A DNA stretch of 64,000 bases from an uncultured Pelagibacteraceae bacterium (GTDB lineage Bacteria; Pseudomonadota; Alphaproteobacteria; Pelagibacterales; Pelagibacteraceae), in NCBI GenBank assembly GCA_902585265.1, contig CACICY010000001.1, positions 109,878-173,877 on the forward strand, read 5' to 3'. Below are positions 29,498 through 38,870 of this stretch, piece after piece. Position 1 is the first letter of the stretch. Each line of letters starts with the position of its first letter. The notes under the pieces were generated by a model, which did no database searches, was not told the DNA's origin, and worked only from the letters and a program-made list of their open reading frames with translations. Position numbers and translations under genes: made by a program.

Positions 29498-30228
29498 AAT
29501 TGAGAGAAAAAATTTGTGTTGTAATACCGTGTTTCAAAGTAGGTAAAGAAATACTTAATGTAATTAAAAATATTGACTTCAATTTGGTTGATAAAGTTTT
29601 TGTAATTGATGATGCATGTCCTGAGAATTCAGGTCTTATAGTAAAAAAAGCAAAATATAAAAAGGTAAAAGTCATATTTCTGAAAAAAAATCTAGGAGTT
29701 GGAGGAGCGACTATGACAGGTTTTAAAATAGCTCTTAAACTTAAGTATAATATAATATTTAAATTAGATGGTGATGGACAACACAATCCGAATGACATTG
29801 TAAAGTTTTTAAAATACTTTCAAAATAAAAAAATAAACTTTTGTAAAGGGACAAGATTTTACAGAAAAAAGGATGTTGCAAAAATACCTAAACTTAGATT
29901 ACTCGGTAATATTATTTTAACATCCATTTCAAGAACAACCTGTTCAAATAGTGAAATAACTGATGTTGTTAATGGTTTTTTATGTATTAGAGATACATTA
30001 CTTAAAAAACTAGAATTAGAGAAAATTAGTAATGATTTTTTTTTTGAGGAAGACTTATTATTTAATATTTCGTTATTTGAAAAATCCATAAAGGAAGTTC
30101 AAATTAAAACAATCTATAATAATAAAAGTTCTTTAAGTCCAATTAAAACTATTTTACCATTCTTATTTAAACATTTTAAGAATTATATATTTAAATTGAC
30201 TTATAAATATGAAAAAAATAGAAGGTAA
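29494..30228 (+). CDS. GT2 family glycosyltransferase (DPM1-like)
   Basis: ICVVIPCFKVGKEI, VIDDACPENSG, NLGVGGATMTGFK, KLDGDGQHNPNDI, KGTRF. Confidence 0.9.
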   Translation: MKLREKICVVIPCFKVGKEILNVIKNIDFNLVDKVFVIDDACPENSGLIVKKAKYKKVKVIFLKKNLGVGGATMTGFKIALKLKYNIIFKLDGDGQHNPNDIVKFLKYFQNKKINFCKGTRFYRKKDVAKIPKLRLLGNIILTSISRTTCSNSEITDVVNGFLCIRDTLLKKLELEKISNDFFFEEDLLFNISLFEKSIKEVQIKTIYNNKSSLSPIKTILPFLFKHFKNYIFKLTYKYEKNRR

Positions 30229-31426
30229 ATTTTTTGTAACAATTATTTTATTTCTATTTGGTATTTATATTTCTTATAACAGAGGGTCAAATTTTTCTGA
30301 TGGAGATGCTTATAGCGTTATAAATGCTTACTTAAGTTTTTTTGAGGGGGATATATACAAGCCATCTAGGGGAGCATATGGTCACCCAATACCAGAATTT
30401 CTTATTGGCATAATATCCTATAATTTTGGTACAAAAATCTCTAATATTTTTTGCTTTACACTCTTTTTTTTATCAATAATTTTTTTATACAAAGCTTTTT
30501 TAAACAATAAAGAAAATATATTTATATTTATTATTCTTGTTTTATCAAACTCTTATTTACTTTTAGAAAATACAAACTCTATAGACTACCCAATTGCTCT
30601 ATTTTTCCTTTCATTAGCTTTTTACTCTTTAAAATCAAATAAATATTATTTGTCTTACATTTTTTTCGGAATGACAATTGCATGTAGAGCAAACTTTTTA
30701 ACTTTTGTATATCCGATATTAGTTATTTATTTTTTTTTAGAAATCAAAGAAAAAAAATTTAAAAACTTTATTTTGGGGTGTACAGTAACTACTCTGGTTG
30801 GTCTTATATTCTATTATCCATTGTTTAATCTCCATAACTATTCATTAGATTTTTTAGATGTTCCATTTATAAAAGAGAGTGACGATAGAGTTGGATGGTA
30901 TGGAGGTCCAAGCTTAGAATTTAGTTCTTTATTTCCCAGATTTGTTTACAAAATTTATTTGATTTGCGGGATCTTTAGTATTTTTCTAATTTTAATATAT
31001 TTCAATAATTTAGTAAAAAAAGTTAATTTTAAAAGTAATGATAATATTATTTTGAGTTTAATTATATTTATCAACTTATTTGTATTTTATTTTATGCCAA
31101 CAAAAATTTTAATAATTAATCCATTTATAATTACCCTATATATAATTATCTTTAAACACTTGGATAAAAAAAAAATATATTTTTTAATTATTTTTAATTT
31201 TTCACAGTGGTTTGTTTTCTATAATATTGCTGATATAAAATATAAAAAACAGGACATATGCTACGCAAAAGAGGCTATAGATTATACATTTAGACTATCA
31301 GTAAAAAGGGGAACAATTATTGAATATTTTACTAACACTGAAGATATGAGAGAATGCTATGGTTCTCATATGGGTGTTTATTATAAAAGTTTTATAGAGG
31401 GCAAACCGTTAAAATTATCTAGATAA
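30209..31426 (+). CDS. Polytopic membrane protein, GT-C-like
   Basis: 405 aa; FSDGDAYSVINAYLSFFEGDIYKPSRGAYGHP loop, multiple TMs; overlaps the upstream GT2 gene. Confidence 0.6.
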   Translation: MKKIEGKFFVTIILFLFGIYISYNRGSNFSDGDAYSVINAYLSFFEGDIYKPSRGAYGHPIPEFLIGIISYNFGTKISNIFCFTLFFLSIIFLYKAFLNNKENIFIFIILVLSNSYLLLENTNSIDYPIALFFLSLAFYSLKSNKYYLSYIFFGMTIACRANFLTFVYPILVIYFFLEIKEKKFKNFILGCTVTTLVGLIFYYPLFNLHNYSLDFLDVPFIKESDDRVGWYGGPSLEFSSLFPRFVYKIYLICGIFSIFLILIYFNNLVKKVNFKSNDNIILSLIIFINLFVFYFMPTKILIINPFIITLYIIIFKHLDKKKIYFLIIFNFSQWFVFYNIADIKYKKQDICYAKEAIDYTFRLSVKRGTIIEYFTNTEDMRECYGSHMGVYYKSFIEGKPLKLSR

Positions 31427-33232
31427 ACAATTTGGTAAATAAGAATGATTAAATTCGAATATCCAGCCATTATAATAATCTCCTCTGTTGAAAGGATTTC
31501 TTCCAACATGTCTGCCAACATTATGTTTATATGCCAGTTGTTTACCTAAACATTTTGTAAAAATACTTGTTTCTAATCTTTCCCCATAAAATATAATCTT
31601 ATTCACTTTTTTAGATTTTAAGAAATCATAGTAAATCTTAGATCTAATATCTTTATTGTCTATATTCCAAGTAAATTGAAATGAAAATGTCTTATTATTA
31701 AAAAGTGATATTGACCTATGTGTTGATAAAAGTACATCATTTTTATCAAGAATTTCATTAGCCCATTTTGCTAATTGATACCCGTTTGCATTATTTGTCA
31801 TCATTCTTTCTTTAAATTTTTGATTAAGTGATCCTGGAAAAAAATTCAAAACATAAAAAATGTAAATTCCTATTATAAAAGCAAGTTGTAAATATATTAA
31901 TTTAGAGAAAACCTTAAAATATAATGAATTTATTTTTAAATTCTTAGAAACTAAATAAATTAACCAAAGATACCCCTCAAAAAGAAATCTAGGGAGATTA
32001 CTCCCAAAAATAAAAACTAAAATAATAAATAGTAAAAGAATCAAAATAGGTAACTTAGATTTTAGAATTTTTTTATCTAACATTAATGGAAGTAAAATTA
32101 AGAGTGGTCCATACGAAGTGCTAAATGTTTTAAGGCTAGTGGGAAAAAAAATTCCAAGAATTGACAATGAACCACCACTCAATAAAGCATGTTGTGTCTC
32201 ATATCCATATATATTTAATGGAAAAGGACTTCTAACAAGGTCAAAAAGATTTGTTCCAAAATATTCATACCTAAAAAGCCAACTAGGGAGAAAGGTGATA
32301 CAAAAAATAAAAGCTATTGAAAAGATTGAATAAACAAATAATTTTTTTTTAATCATAATTGATAAAAAATAGAGACCAATCAAAATTGATGATAATAAAA
32401 AAGAATATTTTGTTATTGAATTTATTGCTAACACTAAAATTACTATTGGAAAAATTATTTTTAGTTGTCTTGTTTTCAGATAATCTACTTTTTCATAAAG
32501 AAAAATAAAAATTATTAAAGTAGAAATACTAAACAATAATTGTGGCTTCGGAGAACTAATTAAAAAAAAAGTTATTGGACAAAGTAAAATTAAAATTAAA
32601 AATAAATAATCAGACTTTGTATTTGTGAATAGAGGTATTAAACATAACAATGATAAGAATTGTACTATACCTCCGAATTGCTCCGCTTTTAATATCAATC
32701 CAATTGCAATAATAATTTCACCAATTGAGACAATATTATAGTTCATTGGTAATAATTCTTTATTAAAACTCCCATTATTTAAAAGGTTTAGAGCACCAGA
32801 AAAGTGATAGTCTAAAGAGTCTGCATGGGTAATAGGAGAAGCTGAAATTAAAAATAGTAAAATAAAAATTAAAACTATTAAGTAAATACTAATTTTTTTT
32901 TTATATTTAAATTCCTTTAAAACTTCTAAGATTTTTTTTAGATAAAATAAGGGCGTAACTCCTAAAAAAACTAAAGAAAGTGAGATAATTTTCAGAAATA
33001 ACTGAAAATTTAACTCTAAAATTAAAATTAAATACAATGGGAAAATAATTGTGTAAACACCAACCAAAGGAGAAAAAAAAATATAATTTTTTTTAAAATC
33101 TAAAAAACCTATTTTTTTAAAAAATTGCTTCTGGATTAAATATCCAAAATTAATTAATCCAATGCCGAGTAAAATCGATATTATTAGAGAATATGGTGAA
33201 GTTAATACGTTTTGTTCAAATCCATATGACAT
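31415..33232 (-). CDS. Polytopic membrane protein with DSxxYH loop (LIC_10190-like)
   Basis: 605 aa; SPITHADSLDYHFSGALNLLNNGSF, many TMs. Confidence 0.6.
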   Translation of the reverse strand: MSYGFEQNVLTSPYSLIISILLGIGLINFGYLIQKQFFKKIGFLDFKKNYIFFSPLVGVYTIIFPLYLILILELNFQLFLKIISLSLVFLGVTPLFYLKKILEVLKEFKYKKKISIYLIVLIFILLFLISASPITHADSLDYHFSGALNLLNNGSFNKELLPMNYNIVSIGEIIIAIGLILKAEQFGGIVQFLSLLCLIPLFTNTKSDYLFLILILLCPITFFLISSPKPQLLFSISTLIIFIFLYEKVDYLKTRQLKIIFPIVILVLAINSITKYSFLLSSILIGLYFLSIMIKKKLFVYSIFSIAFIFCITFLPSWLFRYEYFGTNLFDLVRSPFPLNIYGYETQHALLSGGSLSILGIFFPTSLKTFSTSYGPLLILLPLMLDKKILKSKLPILILLLFIILVFIFGSNLPRFLFEGYLWLIYLVSKNLKINSLYFKVFSKLIYLQLAFIIGIYIFYVLNFFPGSLNQKFKERMMTNNANGYQLAKWANEILDKNDVLLSTHRSISLFNNKTFSFQFTWNIDNKDIRSKIYYDFLKSKKVNKIIFYGERLETSIFTKCLGKQLAYKHNVGRHVGRNPFNRGDYYNGWIFEFNHSYLPNCLSR

Positions 33233-33237
33233 TAGAT

Positions 33238-35478
33238 TTATTTTTTAATAAATTTTTTTAATAATAAAGATAATTTTTTTTCATTAAAATTTTTCATGTG
33301 ATATTCCAAATTTTCAAGAAAATAATCTATATTTTTGATATTTATTAATTTTTCTCTAATAAAATTAATGTTTTTTAATTTACTTTGTTGAAGTTTTCTT
33401 GTTGTCAATTTTTCATGCAACTTCTCTGCTTTATTTTTTCCAATTATTTCAATATTAAGATTTTTACTATTTTTATAAATTTTTTGATGAATTTTTTTTA
33501 TAACATCAATAATTTTTATTGGTTTTCCCATATTTAAAACATAAATGGAATTTGAGTATTTCAATTGAGAGGATTGAAGAACCAGATTACATGCTTCTCT
33601 TATACTCATAAAGTATCTTGTCATTTTAGTATCAGTCAGAGTTATGGGTGAATTTTTCTGTATTTGGTTTTTGAAAATTTCAATTGCAGACCCTGAACTT
33701 CCAAATACATTTCCAAATCTTACCACGGATAAGTTTGTTTTTTTAAAATGAAAGTCTTTCGATTTTGAAAGTGTAATAATTTCAGAGGCTCTTTTTGTTA
33801 TACCCAATACATTTTTAGGACTTACTGCTTTATCAGTAGAAATTAAAGTCATATTAATATCAGAATTTTTTATTGAATTTAAAACGGAAACTGTTGCTAA
33901 AATATTATTTTTTACAGCAGAAAATAAATTTTCCTCTAAAATATTTACATGTTTATAAGCAGCTGCATGAAAAATATATTGTGTTTTATGTTTTTCAATA
34001 ATTTTTTTAAAATGATTTTCGTTGATAATATCTAACAAAACATAACTGATATAACTTTTATAACCCAATTCTTGCTTAAGCTTGAAGAGATTATATTCAG
34101 AACTATCAATAATTACTAATTTTTTAGGGTTTGATCTAGATAATTGCCTTGAAATCTCTGAACCAATCGATCCAGCTCCGCCTGTTACTATTATAGATTT
34201 TTTATTAAAATTCTTAACAGAATTTTTATGTATATCAAAAGTATTTCTATTTAAAATATCTCCTATTTCTAAATTTTTAATGTCCTCAATTTCTACATTA
34301 TTTTTTTTTAGTAATTTTTGTTTATTTGGTAAAGCGGTAATATTTAAAGTAATTGGAAAAAGTTTAACATATAAATTCATTAACTTTTCGTGACTCATTG
34401 AAGGTATTGCAATAATGATATTTGAAATAATTTTTTTTTTTGCAACTAAAAATAGCTCTTTATTTGAGATAATTTTTTTTCCAATATATTTTTTTCCGAT
34501 TAAATCTGGGTTGTCATCTACAAAAAAACTTATGTTATTATTACTTCGTTTTATTAATTTTTTTGCTAACTCTTTTCCAGCAAAACCACATCCATATATG
34601 ACCGAACCATTTAAATAATTATTAATTGTATTTGGATACTCTTTTTCAATTTTAATTAATTTATTTTTTTTTATAATAAATTTAAATTTGTTTTTTAAAA
34701 ATACATCAATTGAGATAAATTTTTTTTTTTTAATATATTTGTTAATATCAGATACATTAGCAATTGAATGATTTATTTCATTTATTTTATTTTTTTTATA
34801 TATTATTTTTTTTGGTGAGATTTTGAGTAATTTTACTAGATCCCTAATTTTTGTTCCATAGCCACTTCCTACATCAAATAGTAAACTTTTTTTAATACCT
34901 AATGCCTTGGTATATATTTCACATACATCATCTACATGAATAAAGTCTCTTACTGTATCTCCATTATTATAAATGGTTATATTGCTTTTTCTATTTTTTG
35001 CCTCAACTAATTTATGAATAATTGAAAAATTTTCATTATCTCCATACATATTAAATACTCTAGCAATTATTAATTGTATTTTATTTTTAAAACAAAAATT
35101 ATTTAACAATGTTTCACTTAGTAATTTTGTTGAAGCATACAAAATTCTATTATTATCATCACTTACATATTGATTTTCATTTATTGATCCATAGACTGAT
35201 GCACTACTAGTATAAATTATTTTATTTATTTTCTTTATATTAATGTTGTCTAAAATGTTACTAAGGTCCCCAACACTCTTATTAAAATAATTATTTAAAG
35301 ATGAAATTTTATTAAGTTTTGAGGCTGGATAAAAACTATTTATAATTAAATTGAACTTTTCTTTATTAAAAATAATAAAATTTTTAAATTCTCTGAAATC
35401 ATATACCTGTGATGAATTTATTTTTTTTTTTAATCTTTGAGATAAGAAGCTTCTTTTACCTAATATTATTGTTTTCAA
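33238..35478 (-). CDS. Two-domain SDR fusion: extended-SDR epimerase + CapD/FlaA1-type polysaccharide biosynthesis domain
   Basis: N-term YTSSASVYGS, YASTKLLSE, GDTVRDFIHVDDV; central VIYGCGFAGKELA; C-term VTGGAGSIGSEISRQ, HAAAYKHVNILEENLFSAVKNN, STDKAVSPKNVLGITKRASE, VRFGNVFGSSGS. Confidence 0.88.
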   Translation of the reverse strand: MKTIILGKRSFLSQRLKKKINSSQVYDFREFKNFIIFNKEKFNLIINSFYPASKLNKISSLNNYFNKSVGDLSNILDNINIKKINKIIYTSSASVYGSINENQYVSDDNNRILYASTKLLSETLLNNFCFKNKIQLIIARVFNMYGDNENFSIIHKLVEAKNRKSNITIYNNGDTVRDFIHVDDVCEIYTKALGIKKSLLFDVGSGYGTKIRDLVKLLKISPKKIIYKKNKINEINHSIANVSDINKYIKKKKFISIDVFLKNKFKFIIKKNKLIKIEKEYPNTINNYLNGSVIYGCGFAGKELAKKLIKRSNNNISFFVDDNPDLIGKKYIGKKIISNKELFLVAKKKIISNIIIAIPSMSHEKLMNLYVKLFPITLNITALPNKQKLLKKNNVEIEDIKNLEIGDILNRNTFDIHKNSVKNFNKKSIIVTGGAGSIGSEISRQLSRSNPKKLVIIDSSEYNLFKLKQELGYKSYISYVLLDIINENHFKKIIEKHKTQYIFHAAAYKHVNILEENLFSAVKNNILATVSVLNSIKNSDINMTLISTDKAVSPKNVLGITKRASEIITLSKSKDFHFKKTNLSVVRFGNVFGSSGSAIEIFKNQIQKNSPITLTDTKMTRYFMSIREACNLVLQSSQLKYSNSIYVLNMGKPIKIIDVIKKIHQKIYKNSKNLNIEIIGKNKAEKLHEKLTTRKLQQSKLKNINFIREKLINIKNIDYFLENLEYHMKNFNEKKLSLLLKKFIKK

Positions 35479-36499
35479 TTTTTAAAAATCTCCAAATTTT
35501 ATAGCATGATTTTTGTGAATCAAATTTTTTAGCATTAATAAATGAATTTTTTGATAGTTTCTTATAATTTTTAACTGTTTTTTTTAAATGCTTGTTATAA
35601 TTTTCTTTAGTTCTGATATCAAATATATAACCATTAAAATTATTCTGTATTATTCTCCTAATATCGCCCTTAGCAGCAGTAATTACAGGAATACCATAAG
35701 AATTAGACTCTAAAGCAGCGTAAGGAAAATTATTAAGTGGAGAAGTAATAATTGTGATATCTGTATTATTATAAATTTTTTCCTTTTTGGTCCATCCCCA
35801 AAATTTTACATTTTTTGCATCTTTATTTAGTTTTTTGTGTAAAGTTCCATCGCCAAATATATTAAATTTTAAATTTTTATTTTTTTTATTTAATGAGGAA
35901 ATGTCTATAAATAAATTAGGATCATTTTCTTTTTCAAGTCTTCCAATGAAACTAATATTTAGGAAGGATTTTTTTTTTTTTCTTTTTTGATTTTTTTCGA
36001 CACCATTCAAAACAACTTTGTGATTAATTAATTTCATCCATGGAAATAAATTTAGCCACCACCTCTTAGATGAATATGAACCATATATCATATAGTCTAA
36101 TCTTAAAGAAAAAAAAGAGAAAAAAATTAATCCTAAAATTACTTTAAAATTATATTTAAATACGCCACTATGTAGTGCTATTGCAATTTTTATTATTTTT
36201 TTTTTAATCATAAAAAAGAAAAAAAAATAATATACTAATATTGCGAAATTAGTAAAAAAGAAAAAATAATATGAAGCTTTATAATCTTCTAAAAAATTTT
36301 TTATTTTTTTTTTATCTTTAAAAATACTTAATTTAACAATTTTTAAATTGTTTGTTGATTTTAAGTTTGGAAATGTTTTTTTTGGGTTCTCATCAATTAA
36401 AATTACTTTTTTTTTATTTTTTAAATTATAGTTTATATTCTGCTCTAAAAATGTAGATGCTCCACCTCTATAACCATCTGAAAGATATACTATTGTCAT
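35456..36499 (-). CDS. GT4 glycosyltransferase
   Basis: MTIVYLSDGYRGGASTFLEQNINYN, FIGRLEKENDPNLFIDI, FNIFGDGTLHKKL, PYAALESNSYGIPVITAAKGDIR. Confidence 0.88.
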   Translation of the reverse strand: MTIVYLSDGYRGGASTFLEQNINYNLKNKKKVILIDENPKKTFPNLKSTNNLKIVKLSIFKDKKKIKNFLEDYKASYYFFFFTNFAILVYYFFFFFMIKKKIIKIAIALHSGVFKYNFKVILGLIFFSFFSLRLDYMIYGSYSSKRWWLNLFPWMKLINHKVVLNGVEKNQKRKKKKSFLNISFIGRLEKENDPNLFIDISSLNKKNKNLKFNIFGDGTLHKKLNKDAKNVKFWGWTKKEKIYNNTDITIITSPLNNFPYAALESNSYGIPVITAAKGDIRRIIQNNFNGYIFDIRTKENYNKHLKKTVKNYKKLSKNSFINAKKFDSQKSCYKIWRFLKIENNNIR

Positions 36500-36509
36500 T
36501 ATTTAAGAT

Positions 36510-36632
36510 TAATTAAAAATTATTTTTATCAATTAAAACTGTATTTCTTTTCAATTTTAAATTATAAATAATATTTTATTCCAAAAAATTATTGATACTC
36601 CTTTATAACCATCTGAAAAAAAAATTTCCATA
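36510..36632 (-). pseudogene. Decayed N-terminal fragment of a GT4 gene paralogous to 35456-36499
   Basis: Reverse-strand reading with frame changes: M-E-I-F-F / SDGYKGVSIIF / LE*NIIYNLKLKRNTVLIDKNNF, aligning to MTIVYLSDGYRGGASTFLEQNINYNLKNKKKVILIDENPKKTF. Confidence 0.75.
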
Positions 36633-36635
36633 ATT

Positions 36636-36905
36636 TTATTTTTTTAATAAAATTTTTTTTTCTAATAATTCTAAAATTTTATTAATTGAACCGAAGCATT
36701 CAGGTGTAATTTCTTCATTTTCAATTTTAATTTTCCATTTTTTTTCAAAATATGTAACTAAATCTATAATACCAAAAGAGTCTATATAGCCAAGTTCTAC
36801 TAATGACTTATCTTTTGGAATATCCTTAATTTTTGCTACAATTGGATTTCCTTTTTTCAAATAAGATAACAAATCATCCTCTATTTGTTTAATTGAAATA
36901 CTCAT
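36636..36905 (-). CDS. Acyl carrier protein (phosphopantetheine-attachment domain)
   Basis: 89 aa; LVELGYIDSFGIIDLVTYFEKKWKIKIENEEITPECFGSI, with Ser for pantetheine. Confidence 0.82.
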   Translation of the reverse strand: MSISIKQIEDDLLSYLKKGNPIVAKIKDIPKDKSLVELGYIDSFGIIDLVTYFEKKWKIKIENEEITPECFGSINKILELLEKKILLKK

Positions 36906-38841
36906 AATTTATTTTTTTTCTATTTGAATTGTTAATTGCTAACCAGTTAGCAGATACCTTTTTTAAAAAATGATCTGATAACCCAATAATAAATGCCATA
37001 TTTTCTCTAAATCCTAATCTGGAACTTATATCTGGATTTTTAAATTTTGAAATTAAATTAATAAAGGAATCTTTGTTTAATTTTTCATTATTTGACAATC
37101 CATCAATAAATTCATTTACAATTGTTAAACCTTTTTTATTGTTGAAAAAGACTTTTGCTTCAGGAGCTTGGTAAGCAAATTTAGGCCTATTAACAATTTC
37201 ATTAGGCAATATTCCTTTAAATGATTTTCTTAATATATTCTTCAATTTTAGACAAGGAGCTTTCGACTGAGGTGAAATGCTTGCCAATTCTAAATTTAGT
37301 TTATCGTCTAGATACGGATAACGTCCCTCAACACCATGGGCCATTGTCATTCTATCACCTTGAGACGAGAGTAAATAACCACTTAACAAGGTATCTATTT
37401 CAATTAATTGAGCCCTTTTAATAACCTCAAGTTTATTAAATCTTTTATTAAAGTTTTCTAATAGTTCTTTTTCAAGTTTTTCTCTTGAAAAGTCATCTTG
37501 ATCCAAATTAAAAAAGTTTTTAATTACATTGTACTGGTTCCATCTTACTTGGTGTGAATAAAAAATATTACTTAAATCTTTTAAATTTTTTCGATAAAAT
37601 TCTTTTGTTATTTGAAAATATCTTTTGTTTTTAAACTGTGGGAGATAATAATAAAGTTTTTGTAGTAATTGTGGTCTTATTTTTGAGTCTGGAAATTTAG
37701 ACCAAAATTGTCTTATCTTTAGTTCGCCATAAATATCATAACCTAACAAAACCTCGTCCGCTCCCTCTCCAGTAAAAACAACTTTATGTCCAACTTCTTT
37801 GACTTTTTTTGACAATAAGTACATTGGAACTGGTGCTGTCCTAAATAGATGAGCTTCTGAATGATTAATTACTCTCTCAAAATTTTCTACTATATCTTGA
37901 TCTGAAATTTTAAGAGCATAATGATTTGAATTAATTACCTTTTGAATTTTATTTTGAGCATCAGTTTCATCATATTCTTTATTTTCAAACTGTATGGAGA
38001 ATGTATCAATTGGAGAATTCTGAATTTTCGTTAAAAGGTAAGCTATTGCAGAACTATCAATACCCCCGGAAAGATAAGAACTAAATCCAACTTCGCCGTG
38101 TATTTGTCTTTTTAGAGCATCTTGAAGTATTTGAGAAAAATCTGGATTATTATTATAATCATCATTCAATAAAATAGGATTTTCCCAATATTTGTTTATT
38201 TCTAAGTTGCCGTTTTTGTAAGTAAGGTAATGACCTGGTTGCAGTTGATAAATTTTTTCAAATGAAGTTGACTTATTTATATTTGACCAAAATAATGAGG
38301 TTGAAGCTATACTTTTTATGTTTGTATTAAAAATTTCCTTACTAAATGCACTAATAGATTTGATTTCAGATGCATAAATGAAAGATTTTTTATTTATTTG
38401 ATAAAAAAGAGGTCTTATACCAAATCTATCTCTAAATAAGTATAAAACTTGTTTTTGTAAGTCATAAATTGAGATTGCAAATTGACCCTCTAGTTCGTTT
38501 ACAAAAGAAGTACCTTTTATTTCAAATAAATTCTCAAGTAATTTAATTTCAGAGTTTACGTTTTTGCTCTGAAAGGAATATTTATTAATTATATCCTTGT
38601 AATTAAAGATTTCACCGTTGAATGAAAGTATATATTTTTTGCTTTCACTTATTATTGGTTGTTTGCCCTCTTTGATCTTTTCAATTGCCAATCTAGCTGT
38701 GGCACTAGAAAAAAATTTACTAATTACTACGTTAGTTGCGTCAGGTCCACGATGTTCAATATTTTCGATCATACTAGTTATCTTCATTTTTGACTCATCA
38801 AAAGAGAGAGATTTATGAAAAAAACCAGCTATGCCGCACAT
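36889..38841 (-). CDS. Asparagine synthase (glutamine-hydrolysing) family amidotransferase
   Basis: MCGIAGFFHKS N-terminal Cys; ENIEHRGPDATN, LSFNGEIFNY, YLSGGIDSSAIAYLL PP-loop, VVFTGEGADEVLLGYDIY, GVEGRYPYLD. Confidence 0.93.
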   Translation of the reverse strand: MCGIAGFFHKSLSFDESKMKITSMIENIEHRGPDATNVVISKFFSSATARLAIEKIKEGKQPIISESKKYILSFNGEIFNYKDIINKYSFQSKNVNSEIKLLENLFEIKGTSFVNELEGQFAISIYDLQKQVLYLFRDRFGIRPLFYQINKKSFIYASEIKSISAFSKEIFNTNIKSIASTSLFWSNINKSTSFEKIYQLQPGHYLTYKNGNLEINKYWENPILLNDDYNNNPDFSQILQDALKRQIHGEVGFSSYLSGGIDSSAIAYLLTKIQNSPIDTFSIQFENKEYDETDAQNKIQKVINSNHYALKISDQDIVENFERVINHSEAHLFRTAPVPMYLLSKKVKEVGHKVVFTGEGADEVLLGYDIYGELKIRQFWSKFPDSKIRPQLLQKLYYYLPQFKNKRYFQITKEFYRKNLKDLSNIFYSHQVRWNQYNVIKNFFNLDQDDFSREKLEKELLENFNKRFNKLEVIKRAQLIEIDTLLSGYLLSSQGDRMTMAHGVEGRYPYLDDKLNLELASISPQSKAPCLKLKNILRKSFKGILPNEIVNRPKFAYQAPEAKVFFNNKKGLTIVNEFIDGLSNNEKLNKDSFINLISKFKNPDISSRLGFRENMAFIIGLSDHFLKKVSANWLAINNSNRKKINYEYFN

Positions 38842-38870
38842 AAGATATAACCTTTCATTAATAAAATATT

